Shown: piece by piece, positions 26,363-34,642 of the stretch
Layout of the letters: each line of letters starts with the position of its first letter
How positions within the stretch are numbered: position 1 is the first letter of the stretch
Assembly: GCF_000024425.1 (NCBI RefSeq)
Contig: NC_013946.1
Location: forward strand, 744,001 to 808,000
Direction: 5' to 3'
Source of the DNA: Meiothermus ruber DSM 1279
GTDB lineage: Bacteria; Deinococcota; Deinococci; Deinococcales; Thermaceae
DNA: 64,000 nucleotides
Notes under the pieces: model-generated
Told to the model about the DNA's origin: nothing
Seen by the model: only the letters and a program-made list of their open reading frames with translations
Databases searched by the model: none
Translations under genes and position numbers: made by a program

Positions 26363-27538
26363 CTAGTTGGTGGCGCGGCTTCCGCTGCCAATGGGCGCCT
26401 CGAAGACGCGCAGCTCGTTGTACAGCGCATCCCGTTCTACCGGTATCCGCCCGGCGGCCTGGATGAGCTGCACCATCTTCTGGCGGGAGAGGCCCAGGGG
26501 CGAGGTGGCCCCGGCAGCATGGGCGATGTGTTCTTCGATGATGGTGCCGTCGATGTCCGAGACCCCCCAGTCCAGCGAGACCTGCACCAGGTCGGAGGAG
26601 ATCATCACCCAGTAGCCCTTGATGTGATCGAAGTTGTCCAGGTAAAGCCGGGCCACCGCCAGGTTGCGCAGGTCGTCGAGGCCGGTGGTGAACTCGGTCT
26701 TGCCCAGGTTGAAGGCCAGGGCGTTGGCATCGGGCTGAAAGGCCAGGGGGATGAAGCTATAAAAACCGCCGGTCTCGTCCTGCAGTTGGCGCAACCTGTC
26801 CATATGGTCGAGGCGCTCTTCCAGGGTCTCGATGTGCCCGTAGAGCATGGTGGCGTTGGTGCGCAGGCCCAGGCTGTGGGCTTCCCGGTGGATTTGTAGC
26901 CACTTTTCGGCCTTGACCTTGTTTTTGGCGATCTGCTTGCGCACCCGCTCGGCGAAGATCTCCGCCCCGCCCCCCGGTAGCGCTACCAGGCCGGCCTCCT
27001 TGAGTTCGCGCAGCACCTCGAGGGTGGGCTTCTTGCTGATTTTCGAGAGGTGCTCGATCTCGGCCGCGGTGAAGGCCTTGACCTGAATGCCGGGGAAGTT
27101 TTCGTTCAGGGCCCGCACCATCTGGGGGTAGTAGCTCCAGGGGCGGTTGGGATGGTGGCCGCTGGACATGTGCAGCTCGGTCAGACCGGGCTCCCACTTC
27201 TCCCGTACCTTGTCTACGACTTCCTCTACGCTGTAGTCCCAGGCCCGGGCCTCGCCCTTTCTGGCTGCAAAGGCGCAGAAGGTACAGCCCACATAGCAGA
27301 TGTTGGTGAACTCGAGCCGCAGCGAGTGCACAAAGTAGGTTTTGGAGCCGTGCTTACGCTCGCGCACCCGGTTGGCCAGGCGCATCAGGGTGTTGTAGTC
27401 CGGGGTGTGGTAGAGCGTCAGACCCTCTTCGAAGGTGAGGCGCTCGCCGGCCTCCACTTTTTCCACAATCGGAAGTAGCTTAGGGTCGCGCACAGGGGCG
27501 TATTGCCAGGCCCCGACGAAGGAAGGCGCCGCGTTCAT
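26363..27538 (-). CDS. mqnE: Aminofutalosine synthase, radical SAM
   Basis: Joins 3-enolpyruvyl-benzoate to SAM to give aminofutalosine in menaquinone synthesis. 391 residues. The radical-SAM cluster motif is TNICYVGCTFCAF (CX3CX2C). Other family text: RKGEARAWDYS, ALPGGGAEIFAERVR, TNATMLYGHIET, and GGFYSFIPLAFQP. The usual ELHIVGG reads ELHMSSGHHP, the one departure seen; MqnC is an alternative but the GGGAEIF and length favour MqnE. The ATG at 27538 is chosen; GTG at 27556 is possible. It leads the mqnE-mqnA pair and acts with NDH-2 and ETF in the quinone-linked respiratory chain. Confidence 0.9.
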   Translation of the reverse strand: MNAAPSFVGAWQYAPVRDPKLLPIVEKVEAGERLTFEEGLTLYHTPDYNTLMRLANRVRERKHGSKTYFVHSLRLEFTNICYVGCTFCAFAARKGEARAWDYSVEEVVDKVREKWEPGLTELHMSSGHHPNRPWSYYPQMVRALNENFPGIQVKAFTAAEIEHLSKISKKPTLEVLRELKEAGLVALPGGGAEIFAERVRKQIAKNKVKAEKWLQIHREAHSLGLRTNATMLYGHIETLEERLDHMDRLRQLQDETGGFYSFIPLAFQPDANALAFNLGKTEFTTGLDDLRNLAVARLYLDNFDHIKGYWVMISSDLVQVSLDWGVSDIDGTIIEEHIAHAAGATSPLGLSRQKMVQLIQAAGRIPVERDALYNELRVFEAPIGSGSRATN

Positions 27539-27610
27539 CGAGAACAATCCTAACACCGCCGGCCCAGAAGACCCTGTTGCTTAGCTGACGATTGGCCCGC
27601 CGCGCCGGTG

Positions 27611-27705
27611 CTCGAGGCCCACCCATCCCAAACCAGGTGCCCTGGGCCTCGAGGGCTGGTACGTAACGGTTATGCACACCACCCTACCCAGGGAGGGTTT
27701 TTTTA
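27611..27705 (+). promoter_or_regulatory. Structured leader: 11-bp dyad plus intrinsic terminator
   Basis: Perfect 11-bp inverted repeat CTCGAGGCCCA (27611-27621) / TGGGCCTCGAG (27643-27653) with a 21-base loop. A second hairpin at 27682-27699 (ACCCT/AGGGT outer stem) follows and leads into a run of seven T. No plus-strand gene lies upstream for over 7 kb, so the terminator would act on a short leader ahead of the small ORFs and the GGDEF gene. That is an attenuator or riboswitch-like arrangement, but it matches no class I know. Confidence 0.45.
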
Positions 27706-27734
27706 TTCTGATTCTGAAAACCACCAGAGGTGTT

Positions 27735-27965
27735 ATGGAAGCACAGAGTAAAACCCCTGCCCACCGCGAAGCCGCTCTGATTGCGGACGGGGGTGGTCTG
27801 CCCTTGGCGCTTTACGGCCATAGGGTTGGGGGGGTGGGGGGGAAGGCTCGTAACAGCCATCTTACTGGGTGTTACAGCTCGGATGCCGGTCGGGAGGTGG
27901 TGTATCAGCTCGAGCGGGCGTGGGATGCAGGCGCCTTTGTGGTGCGTTTAGCAGATGTGAGCTGA
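27735..27965 (+). CDS. Possible small protein, 76 residues
   Basis: Weakly supported. ATG at 27735 with AGAGGTG 5 bases upstream; the frame runs 76 codons to TGA. The middle is Gly-rich (ALYGHRVGGVGGKARN) and the end is more protein-like (REVVYQLERAWDAGAFVVRL). Third-position GC is lower than in neighbouring genes. It could be a real small gene of the leader region or chance. It lies between the terminator at 27705 and the Cys-rich micro-ORF. Confidence 0.28.
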   Translation: MEAQSKTPAHREAALIADGGGLPLALYGHRVGGVGGKARNSHLTGCYSSDAGREVVYQLERAWDAGAFVVRLADVS

Positions 27966-28012
27966 TATTGCCTCAATTCCCTCTATTTGTTCCATTTACC
28001 AGGAGGTTTGGT

Positions 28013-28132
28013 ATGCTTTTGACCGATGTTTTTGGCTGGATTGGGGTGTGTTTTAGCGAAATTGGTACATCGTGCTGCCCCTGTCAGGCCGCGTGCTCGT
28101 CCCGGCATTTGAAAGGGTGTCACCATGTCTGA
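28013..28132 (+). CDS. Cys/His-rich 39-residue micro-ORF
   Basis: Too short for normal gene calling. A perfect AGGAGG (28001-28006) stands six bases before the ATG. The peptide has a hydrophobic start (MLLTDVFGWIGVCF) and then a CCPC...C...H...CHH stretch: six Cys and three His in 39 residues, which could bind a metal or thiol ligand. Its TGA (28130-28132) overlaps the ATG of the GGDEF-protein gene at 28125, so translation of that gene, which has only a poor ribosome site, is probably coupled to it. It may be a regulatory leader peptide or a small effector. Confidence 0.55.
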   Translation: MLLTDVFGWIGVCFSEIGTSCCPCQAACSSRHLKGCHHV

Positions 28133-29441
28133 AGGACGCCCTCCCCGCCGCTTGCGCCTGTCTCGAGCCCCCTCGCAGGCGAAAGCCCAGCGAACACCCC
28201 CGGTGGTGCCGGCCTCCCTGATCGAGCGTTTGTTGAAGGGGGATCTATCCTCTGCCCTCGAGCTGACCCTGAACGAGCTGCAGGATGAGCTGCCGGGGGT
28301 GGTGCAGGGCCTGTTTTGGGTGCGCACCGGCCCCAACCACTTTAATCTGGGGGCGGCTCGAGGGGTTCCTGAAGCTGTGCTCGAGGGGCGGGAGGAGGTG
28401 CTGGAGTCGGCGCTCAGGTCGGCCTACCTGGGCCCGCTCGAGGGCTGGCTGGGCGGGGTGGCCCAGGTTGACCACCGGCCCCATCCCCTGACCCGGCTGC
28501 TTGGGGTACAGCCTGCCGAGGCTCAGGAAGCCCCGGCCAACCTGATCCTGCCCCTGGCTGTAGACCGGCAGGTGTGGGCGGTGCTGCATCTCCATGCAAC
28601 GGCCCAGCAGCTAGACCCGGCCGCGGTGGGCTGGGTGGGGCGGTTTGTCTCGAGCATTGCGCCCATCCTGTACGAGGTGTACTTGCGTGAACGGGCTGAG
28701 CGCCAGTCGCTGTGGTTATCGGCCATCAACACCCTGCTGCAGGCCTCCAGCGAGCAGCCGCTGGAGGTGGTTCTGCGGGACGCCCTCGAGGAAGCCTCCC
28801 GGCTTTCTGGAGCCGAGGGGGCCCGGCTGATCGCCTTTGAAGGGCACGCCATCCGCACCATTGCCCAGGCTGGCTGGGGTGCTGGGTTGGCGGTAGAGGC
28901 GGCCATCACCCGTCAACTGGGCCAGCGCGTGCGCAGCGGCCAGCAGGTGGGTATCCCGCGCTACGACCTATACCCAGGCCGGCGCCCCGAGCTGGTCGAG
29001 GCTGGGTTGCGCAGCCTGTTTATCTTCCCGATACAGCGCCATAGCAACGAAGCCAGCGCGCTGCTGCTGTTCAGCACCCAGCGGCACTGGCTGCCCAACA
29101 CCCAGATCCAGGAACTCCTGGGCGATATGGCCGCGGCCATTGGGGTGGTGCGGGTTGAGCGGGCCTTGCGGCGTGAGCTGGCCTGGGCGGCTTACACCGA
29201 CCCCCTGACCGGGTTGGGCAACCGCCGGGCCTTTGAGCGGGATCTAGAACAACTAACCGCCCGAATTAACGGCCGGACGGTGGTGCTGATGCTGCTCGAC
29301 CTGGACGAGTTCAAAGCCATCAACGATAACTACGGTCATGTGCATGCCGACCACCTGCTGGTGCGGCTGGGGGGGTGCTGCGGGCCCGGGCCCGGGCCGG
29401 TGACCGGGCCTACCGCCTGGGCGGGGATGAGTTCGCGCTGA
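28125..29441 (+). CDS. GAF-like/GGDEF protein, N-terminal part before frameshift
   Basis: 438 codons. Two GAF-like sensor regions (residues about 30-175 and 190-340) are followed by the start of a GGDEF diguanylate cyclase: YTDPLTGLGNRRAFERDL and LMLLDLDEFKAINDNYGH, which hold the first metal and substrate residues. The frame is lost at a run of seven G (29369-29375); an eighth G would join it to the next frame, which carries the GGDEF motif itself. After the run, the translation continues for about 20 meaningless residues. No signal peptide. The ATG overlaps the upstream micro-ORF. Intact protein would be about 669 residues. Confidence 0.8.
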   Translation: MSEGRPPRRLRLSRAPSQAKAQRTPPVVPASLIERLLKGDLSSALELTLNELQDELPGVVQGLFWVRTGPNHFNLGAARGVPEAVLEGREEVLESALRSAYLGPLEGWLGGVAQVDHRPHPLTRLLGVQPAEAQEAPANLILPLAVDRQVWAVLHLHATAQQLDPAAVGWVGRFVSSIAPILYEVYLRERAERQSLWLSAINTLLQASSEQPLEVVLRDALEEASRLSGAEGARLIAFEGHAIRTIAQAGWGAGLAVEAAITRQLGQRVRSGQQVGIPRYDLYPGRRPELVEAGLRSLFIFPIQRHSNEASALLLFSTQRHWLPNTQIQELLGDMAAAIGVVRVERALRRELAWAAYTDPLTGLGNRRAFERDLEQLTARINGRTVVLMLLDLDEFKAINDNYGHVHADHLLVRLGGCCGPGPGPVTGPTAWAGMSSR

Positions 29442-30133
29442 TTATCGAGGGCTCGAGCACCCTGAATCCACAGCGCGTGGCCGAGCGCTACCGGGCTTTA
29501 CTGGAAGATATTCGGGTCTCCGATAGCACCCACCTGAGGGTGAGCCTTGGCTATGCCACCTACCCGAGCGAGGCCGCCGATGCCCAGAGCCTGTGGCGGC
29601 TGGCCGACGACCAGATGTACCGGGACAAAGCGCGGCGCAAAGGCCGTACCCCGCTGTTCGCGCCCTCGGACGACCCGACCCAGTGGAGGTTGCAGCTCGA
29701 GACCCCCTTGTTTCGGCTGGCGGCCCGGCTGGCCCAGATTTTACAGATGGCCCCAGAGGAACAGCAAGTGTTGCAGGCCAGTTGCTACCTGCTCGAGCTG
29801 GCCCTGGGTCGTATTAAGCCCTCGCAGGATGTGCCAATCCCCGACAACCTTTTGTACGAAGCCGCGCGGGTGCTGATGCGCCTGCCAACCCTCTGGGAAG
29901 AAGCCCGGCAATCCCAGAATTGGTTGCGCGAACCCGCTCCCCGGGTGGTGCATGTGTTACAGGTGGCCCAGCACTACACCTCCGCTATCCAGGCGGTGGA
30001 AGGCCGGGCTGCTTGCAGCGTAGAAGAAGCTTTAGAGGAAATCGCGGCCCTGGCCCACCAGCGCTTTGATCCTGCAGTGGTAGAGGCTTTATACTCTTTG
30101 CGGGTGTGGCTAAATAGCGAGTCGGCGGCCTGA
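29375..30133 (+). CDS. GGDEF protein, C-terminal part with degenerate HD-GYP-like tail
   Basis: Continuation of the diguanylate cyclase in another frame. It begins just past the G run with AYRLGGDEFALII, the catalytic GGDEF loop, then the LRVSLGYATYPSEA and LADDQMYRDKARRKGR end of the domain. Residues about 105-252 are helical and end VEEALEEIAALAHQRFDPAVVEAL, like the close of an HD-GYP phosphodiesterase, but the HD and GYP motifs are missing, so this part is probably a regulatory or dead domain. A GTG at 29375 could start it separately, but no ribosome site is seen. More likely it is reached by slippage, or the gene is broken, or a base was missed in sequencing. Confidence 0.75.
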   Translation: MLRARARAGDRAYRLGGDEFALIIEGSSTLNPQRVAERYRALLEDIRVSDSTHLRVSLGYATYPSEAADAQSLWRLADDQMYRDKARRKGRTPLFAPSDDPTQWRLQLETPLFRLAARLAQILQMAPEEQQVLQASCYLLELALGRIKPSQDVPIPDNLLYEAARVLMRLPTLWEEARQSQNWLREPAPRVVHVLQVAQHYTSAIQAVEGRAACSVEEALEEIAALAHQRFDPAVVEALYSLRVWLNSESAA

Positions 30134-30217
30134 TCGCAGGCTCTGAATTGCAACGAATATACGATCCGGCGTGGCCGGTGCTGTTTGTGCAATCCAAACC
30201 CATTCTTCCGTAGATTC

Positions 30218-32968
30218 ATGAACCGTAACGAGCTGCTCCGCTGCCTGATGGACGAGTCCGCCCCAGTCCGCAGGCGAGCGGCCCATGAGGCCGAAGCAAA
30301 CGGCCTGATTGAGCGCCTAAAAGCGGAAGTGGGTGCGGACGCCGCCGGGGAGCGGGCGCTGGAAGCGGCGGCCTATGCGCTGGGGCTGACGGCGCGCGGC
30401 CGCTGCGCCGAGGCCCTGCCCTTCTATGAGGAAGCCCGTCGGGGTCTGGAGGGTTTGGGCTGCACGGAGGGGGCGGTGCGTGTGGGTATGCAGCAAATAC
30501 AAGCCCTGGCTACAACCGGCGAGATGGCGCGGGCCTGGGCCTTGGCCGAGCAGACCCGCGCGCTGTGTGTGGGGTTGGGTTTGTGGCGCGAGGCGGCGCT
30601 GGTTAATATCCACATCGGCGCCATCCACCAGCGATGGGGGCGCGTGCACGAGGCCGAGGTGGTGCTTGGGTCTGCATTGGAGCAGCTCGAGCGCCTGGGG
30701 GATAGGGTGGGCCAGGGCAGGGCCCATGGGAACCTGGCCCTGGTTTACGAAGCCCAGGATCGCTACCACGAAGCCATGCGCCACTGCCAGCGGGCCCTGC
30801 AAATTTTCAGGGCCCACAACCAGCTCGAAGACTTTATCGGCTGCGGCGTTAACCTTGCCCTGCTCCACCGCAAGCAGGGCCGCCTGGGCCGGGCCCTCGA
30901 GCTGTTGAGCCGGGTTCGAGGGATATATGACAGGCTCGAGGACAGCCCCAATCCGGCCCTGGCCCGGCTCGAGGAAGCCCGCCTTTACCTCGACCTCAAC
31001 CTTTTGCCCGAGGCCATCCAGCTTTCCCAGGAGCTGGTGGAGGTTTTTGCCGAGCGGGGTATGCAGATGGAGCTGGCTGAAGCCCTGACCACCCTGGGCA
31101 GCGCCCTGGCTAAGCAGGGCCGGCTCGAGGAGGCCCATCAGACCCTCGAGCGTGCGCGGTCGGGCTGGTTGGCGCAGCACAACGCTGTCCAGGCCGCACG
31201 GGTGGAGGTTTTGCTGGCCTCTTTGTATGTGCAGTCGGGGCGTAACGGGCAGGCGGTTGTGCGGGTGGAGCAGGCCCTCGAGGTACTAAGCGGGCTGCCC
31301 TCGGCCAGAGCCCTGGGCCTCAGCGTGATGGCCGAGGCTTTGTTGTACCAGGGCCACCATTCCAAAGCCAGGCGGCTTCTGGAAGAAGCGGCTTCGTTGG
31401 CGCTGGGGCTGGGGAGGCCCGACCTCATCGTTCGCATTGAGCGCCTGCGGGGCCAGACGGCCCTGCTGGAAAACCGTACACATGCTGCTGAACTACACTT
31501 TAAGCGGGCCATCGAGCGCCTCGAGAAGGTGTGGGTTCACCTCGGGGTTGACGAGTTTAAGCTGGCCTACCTGGGGGATAAGCTCGAGGTTTACCGCGAC
31601 TTGGTCGACTTGCTGCTGGATAAGCAACGGCTGCACGAGGCCTTTGAGTACGCCGAGCGGGCCAGGTCGCGGGCCCTGGTAGACCGGCTGGCCCAGCGGG
31701 GCGGGCCGCCTCAAGGCCGCACCGACCCTGAAGTGGGGCGCTTACGGCAGGAGCTGGCCGGGGTGCGCCGCGAGCTGAACCAACACCTGGTGGCCCTGGA
31801 GATGCAGGGACAGGGAACCCGCGGCCACCACCGGGAGCAATTGGCAGCCCTCGAGCAGCGGGTCACGCGGCTCGTCCGCGAGATTGAGCGCCTGCAGCCC
31901 GATACAGCCATCATCGAACAGGCCCAGAACCGGCGCCTCTCCGATGTGCAACAGGCCCTCCAACCCGGCGCGGTTCTGCTGGAGTACTACCACACGCGCC
32001 GTGGGCTTGTGGCTTTTTTGATAGAAGGAACCCGCGTGGAAGTGGTGCGCAACCTGGGCTCTTTGGAGCAGGTTCAGCGGCATATCGAGCAGCTCGAGTT
32101 CTTCCTGAGCCGTGTGGCTCAGGGTGGCATCATGCTCAAAATTTACGGTGAGGAGACCCTCAAGCGCCTGGTGGATGAGCAGCTCCAGGCCCTGTATCGT
32201 CTGCTCATCGAACCCTTGCCGCTACGCTTCTCCGGCCAACCCCTCGTTGTTGTTCCCCATGGGGTGCTGCACGCCGTGCCGTTCGCGGCTTTGTTTGATG
32301 GTGAGCGCTACCTGCTGGATCGTGCGGAAGTCTCCTTTACGCCCAGTGCGGCTGTGTACGCTTTGTGCCGTAAGCGCAAGCGCCTCGAGGCCGCTCCGCT
32401 GGTGGCTTTTGGCGTTTCCCTCGAGCACATTCCCCAGACCCTTGAAGAGGTCGAACAGATCGGCCGAATCTTCCAGAACGCCCACACCTTTATGGGAGAA
32501 AGGGCCACCCTGGAGAATTTCTTTATGGCTGCACCCCAGGCCGGGGTTCTCCACATCGCGACCCACGGGGCTTTCCGCCCCGATAACCCCATGTTCTCGG
32601 GCCTGCGCCTGGCCGATGGCTGGCTGGCGGCCCGCGACCTGCACGATATGCGCCTGAAGGCCGAACTGGTGGTGCTTTCGGCTTGCGAGACGGGGCTGGC
32701 GAAACAGGTCGGTGGTGACGAGCTGGTGGGCCTGGCACGGGGCTTTTTATGCGCCGGTGCTACCAGCTTAATTACCAGCCTGTGGCCGGTGCGCGACGAT
32801 GCCACAGCCCAGTTCATGGTCACCCTCTACACCCATCTACGGGCCGGTAAACCCATTGCCACAGCGCTGCGCGAGGCCCAGCTCGCCACACGCAGGGCTT
32901 TCCCCAACCCCTATTTCTGGTCGGCCTTTGCCGTTACGGGCGACCCGCACCGCACCCTTCGCTTGTAG
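30218..32968 (+). CDS. TPR-CHAT (caspase-like) protein
   Basis: 916 residues from the ATG at 30218 (a TTG at 30185 is also possible; neither has a good ribosome site). Residues about 60-500 are tandem TPR-like helices (e.g. GRAHGNLALVYEAQDRYHEA, ALTTLGSALAKQGRLEEAHQ). Then comes a coiled coil (about 505-575), then a CHAT protease domain of the caspase/separase clan to the end. The catalytic pair is visible: His783 in HIATHGAFRPDNP and Cys823 in VLSACETG, followed by GDELVGLARGFLCAGATSLI and SLWPVRDDAT. No signal peptide; cytoplasmic. CHAT proteases are known in bacterial defence and signalling, cutting a partner when triggered. No gasdermin-like or Cas partner is seen here. It lies 84 bp after the GGDEF gene. 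Confidence 0.92.
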   Translation: MNRNELLRCLMDESAPVRRRAAHEAEANGLIERLKAEVGADAAGERALEAAAYALGLTARGRCAEALPFYEEARRGLEGLGCTEGAVRVGMQQIQALATTGEMARAWALAEQTRALCVGLGLWREAALVNIHIGAIHQRWGRVHEAEVVLGSALEQLERLGDRVGQGRAHGNLALVYEAQDRYHEAMRHCQRALQIFRAHNQLEDFIGCGVNLALLHRKQGRLGRALELLSRVRGIYDRLEDSPNPALARLEEARLYLDLNLLPEAIQLSQELVEVFAERGMQMELAEALTTLGSALAKQGRLEEAHQTLERARSGWLAQHNAVQAARVEVLLASLYVQSGRNGQAVVRVEQALEVLSGLPSARALGLSVMAEALLYQGHHSKARRLLEEAASLALGLGRPDLIVRIERLRGQTALLENRTHAAELHFKRAIERLEKVWVHLGVDEFKLAYLGDKLEVYRDLVDLLLDKQRLHEAFEYAERARSRALVDRLAQRGGPPQGRTDPEVGRLRQELAGVRRELNQHLVALEMQGQGTRGHHREQLAALEQRVTRLVREIERLQPDTAIIEQAQNRRLSDVQQALQPGAVLLEYYHTRRGLVAFLIEGTRVEVVRNLGSLEQVQRHIEQLEFFLSRVAQGGIMLKIYGEETLKRLVDEQLQALYRLLIEPLPLRFSGQPLVVVPHGVLHAVPFAALFDGERYLLDRAEVSFTPSAAVYALCRKRKRLEAAPLVAFGVSLEHIPQTLEEVEQIGRIFQNAHTFMGERATLENFFMAAPQAGVLHIATHGAFRPDNPMFSGLRLADGWLAARDLHDMRLKAELVVLSACETGLAKQVGGDELVGLARGFLCAGATSLITSLWPVRDDATAQFMVTLYTHLRAGKPIATALREAQLATRRAFPNPYFWSAFAVTGDPHRTLRL

Positions 32969-33064
32969 GCAGGCCAATTTGCGGCGGAAGCTGGGAACCT
33001 GCCTGGGCATTGCGGCCGGTTGCTGTCAGCCAAGCCATCCGCTTTATTGCGCCCTCGAGCTGCC

Positions 33065-33091
33065 TTGACAATCTGGCTACGAGCATAGAAT
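33065..33091 (+). promoter_or_regulatory. Promoter of the solute-binding protein gene
   Basis: Consensus -35 TTGACA at 33065-33070 and TAGAAT at 33086-33091, a somewhat short 15-bp spacer. TAGGAGG follows just before the GTG at 33116. Confidence 0.5.
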
Positions 33092-33115
33092 AGGGTGAAA
33101 CCTTAGGAGGAAGAC

Positions 33116-34315
33116 GTGAAGCAATGGCTGGCTTCGTTGATCTTGCTGGTTGGAATGGCCTCGGCTCAGACGGAGATCTCGTTTTGGCACAGCATGGACG
33201 GCCCCGCCGAGCGGGTGATCGCCCAGTTTGCCAGCGCGTTTAATGCTTCGCAGCGCAACTACCGGGTCACCCCCCGCCTGATTGGCGATTACCGCGAAGG
33301 GGAGACCCGCCTGCTGGCGGCGCTGCGGGCCGGTGGTGCGCCGGTGCTGTTCCAGGCTGAGATTCTGCTCTTCCCGCGCCTGGTGGCCGAGGGGGTGGTG
33401 CTGCCGCTGGATGAGCTGACCAATACCCTGCCCAAGGCCTTTACCGACGATTTATTCGAGGCGGCCTGGGATTACGGCCTGATTAACAACCGGCGCTACG
33501 GGCTGCCTTTCAATACCTCCACCCCGGTGCTTTTCTTCAACGAAAACCAACTGCGGGCCAAAGGGCTCAAGGTGCCCACCAACTGGCGGGAGTTTGAACA
33601 GGCGGCCAAGGGCCTGACCAGCCGCACCTCCAAGGGTTTTATCGCCCTTTCGGAGTCCTGGACCTTCGAGGCTCAGGTGACCAGCCGGGGCGGCAACCTG
33701 GTCACGGCCGACGGGCGGCCCAATTTTACCTCCCGTGAGGTGGTGGAGGCGCTCGAGTTCCTGCAGCGCCTGGGGCGCGAGGGCAGTACCAGCGTGCGCA
33801 ACCTCTCGGAGAGCTTTTTTGCCCAGACCGACTTCATCCGCACCAAGGGCATGATGGTGATGGCCTCGATTGCCAACTGGCCGGCTGCCGAGAACGCCTC
33901 TTTTGCCTTCAAGCTGGGGGTGGCCCCCATTCCACGCGAATCCAACGGAAAAGTGCCGCTGGGTGGGGCGCAACTGGTGGTGCTGCGTGGGGCCAGCGCC
34001 GAACAGCAGCGTGGGGCCTTTGAGTTCTGGCGCTTCCTGATGGAGCCGCAAAACATCAAGACCTGGGTGGAGGCCAGCTACTACGTGCCGCTGCGCAAAT
34101 CGGCCACGCCGCTGCTGGAAGCTTTCTACCGCGAAAACCCTTACCGCAAGGTGGCTTTCGAGCAGGTTGCGGTGGCCCAACCGCGCCCTCGAGTGCCACA
34201 GTTTGCCATCTGGCGCAACTTCCTGGAAGAAGCCCTGGAAAAAGCCCTCAAGGGCAACGTACCGGCTCGCCAGGCCCTGGAAGAGGCCCAGCGCAAAGCC
34301 GAAGCGGCGCGCTAA
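33116..34315 (+). CDS. Extracellular solute-binding protein, UgpB-like
   Basis: 399 residues, family 1 solute-binding protein of an ABC importer for sugars or glycerol-3-phosphate. Signal peptide of about 17-18 residues (MKQWLASLILLVGMASA) with cleavage before Gln-Thr; no lipobox Cys. Mature text starts EISFWHSMDGPAERVIAQF and contains YGLPFNTSTPVLFFNENQLRAKGL and GVAPIPRESNGKVPLGGAQLVVLRG-type segments typical of UgpB. The membrane permeases and ATPase are not adjacent, so this is an orphan component. GTG start with TAGGAGG upstream and a near-consensus promoter. It is followed by a 327-bp spacer with a large hairpin. Confidence 0.93.
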   Translation: MKQWLASLILLVGMASAQTEISFWHSMDGPAERVIAQFASAFNASQRNYRVTPRLIGDYREGETRLLAALRAGGAPVLFQAEILLFPRLVAEGVVLPLDELTNTLPKAFTDDLFEAAWDYGLINNRRYGLPFNTSTPVLFFNENQLRAKGLKVPTNWREFEQAAKGLTSRTSKGFIALSESWTFEAQVTSRGGNLVTADGRPNFTSREVVEALEFLQRLGREGSTSVRNLSESFFAQTDFIRTKGMMVMASIANWPAAENASFAFKLGVAPIPRESNGKVPLGGAQLVVLRGASAEQQRGAFEFWRFLMEPQNIKTWVEASYYVPLRKSATPLLEAFYRENPYRKVAFEQVAVAQPRPRVPQFAIWRNFLEEALEKALKGNVPARQALEEAQRKAEAAR

Positions 34316-34642
34316 GCTTTGACTGTAATTGCCTTGGTAGGGCGGGTTATCTGCCCAATGGTGGTGCTTTATGCCCATTCTGGTATGGTTCGCTCTGGAA
34401 AGCGATACTGCCGCAGAGGTAAGGGTTCAAGCCGACCGAAGGGAGTAGAAAAGCATTTCGGTAGTATCGTTTAGGCTTGTCAAAGCGAGCGATGCTACCG
34501 AAATGCGTATTATTTCTGCCAGAATAGCCCCTGACGCTAGAAGGTGAGGTAAGCCCCTGAACTTCTTGTGAAAAGAAGTACAATCAAACAAGGGGACAAA
34601 AGTCCTCAGCGGGTTGAGGCGGAGTTCCCAGGGAGGCATTGG
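34316..34642. other. 327-bp spacer before NDH-2
   Basis: No convincing gene. Main content is the large hairpin at 34453-34506. A related motif, GCGATACTGCC near 34402, resembles GCGATGCTACC in the hairpin's second arm. NDH-2 ribosome site at its right end. Confidence 0.5.
34453..34506. repeat. Inverted repeat with 17-bp arms
   Basis: Arms 34453-34469 and 34490-34506 pair over 17 bases, the one non-Watson-Crick pair being a G-U in RNA; the loop is 20 bases. On the minus strand the stem is followed by CTTTTCTAC, a weak T-run; on the plus strand there is none. It could be a terminator for the solute-binding gene, a small RNA, or a trace of a palindromic mobile element. Confidence 0.7.

Noticed and set aside
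27480-27677. 65-codon minus frame upstream of mqnE
   Set aside because: No ribosome site, overlaps the mqnE start and the long dyad; not protein-like.
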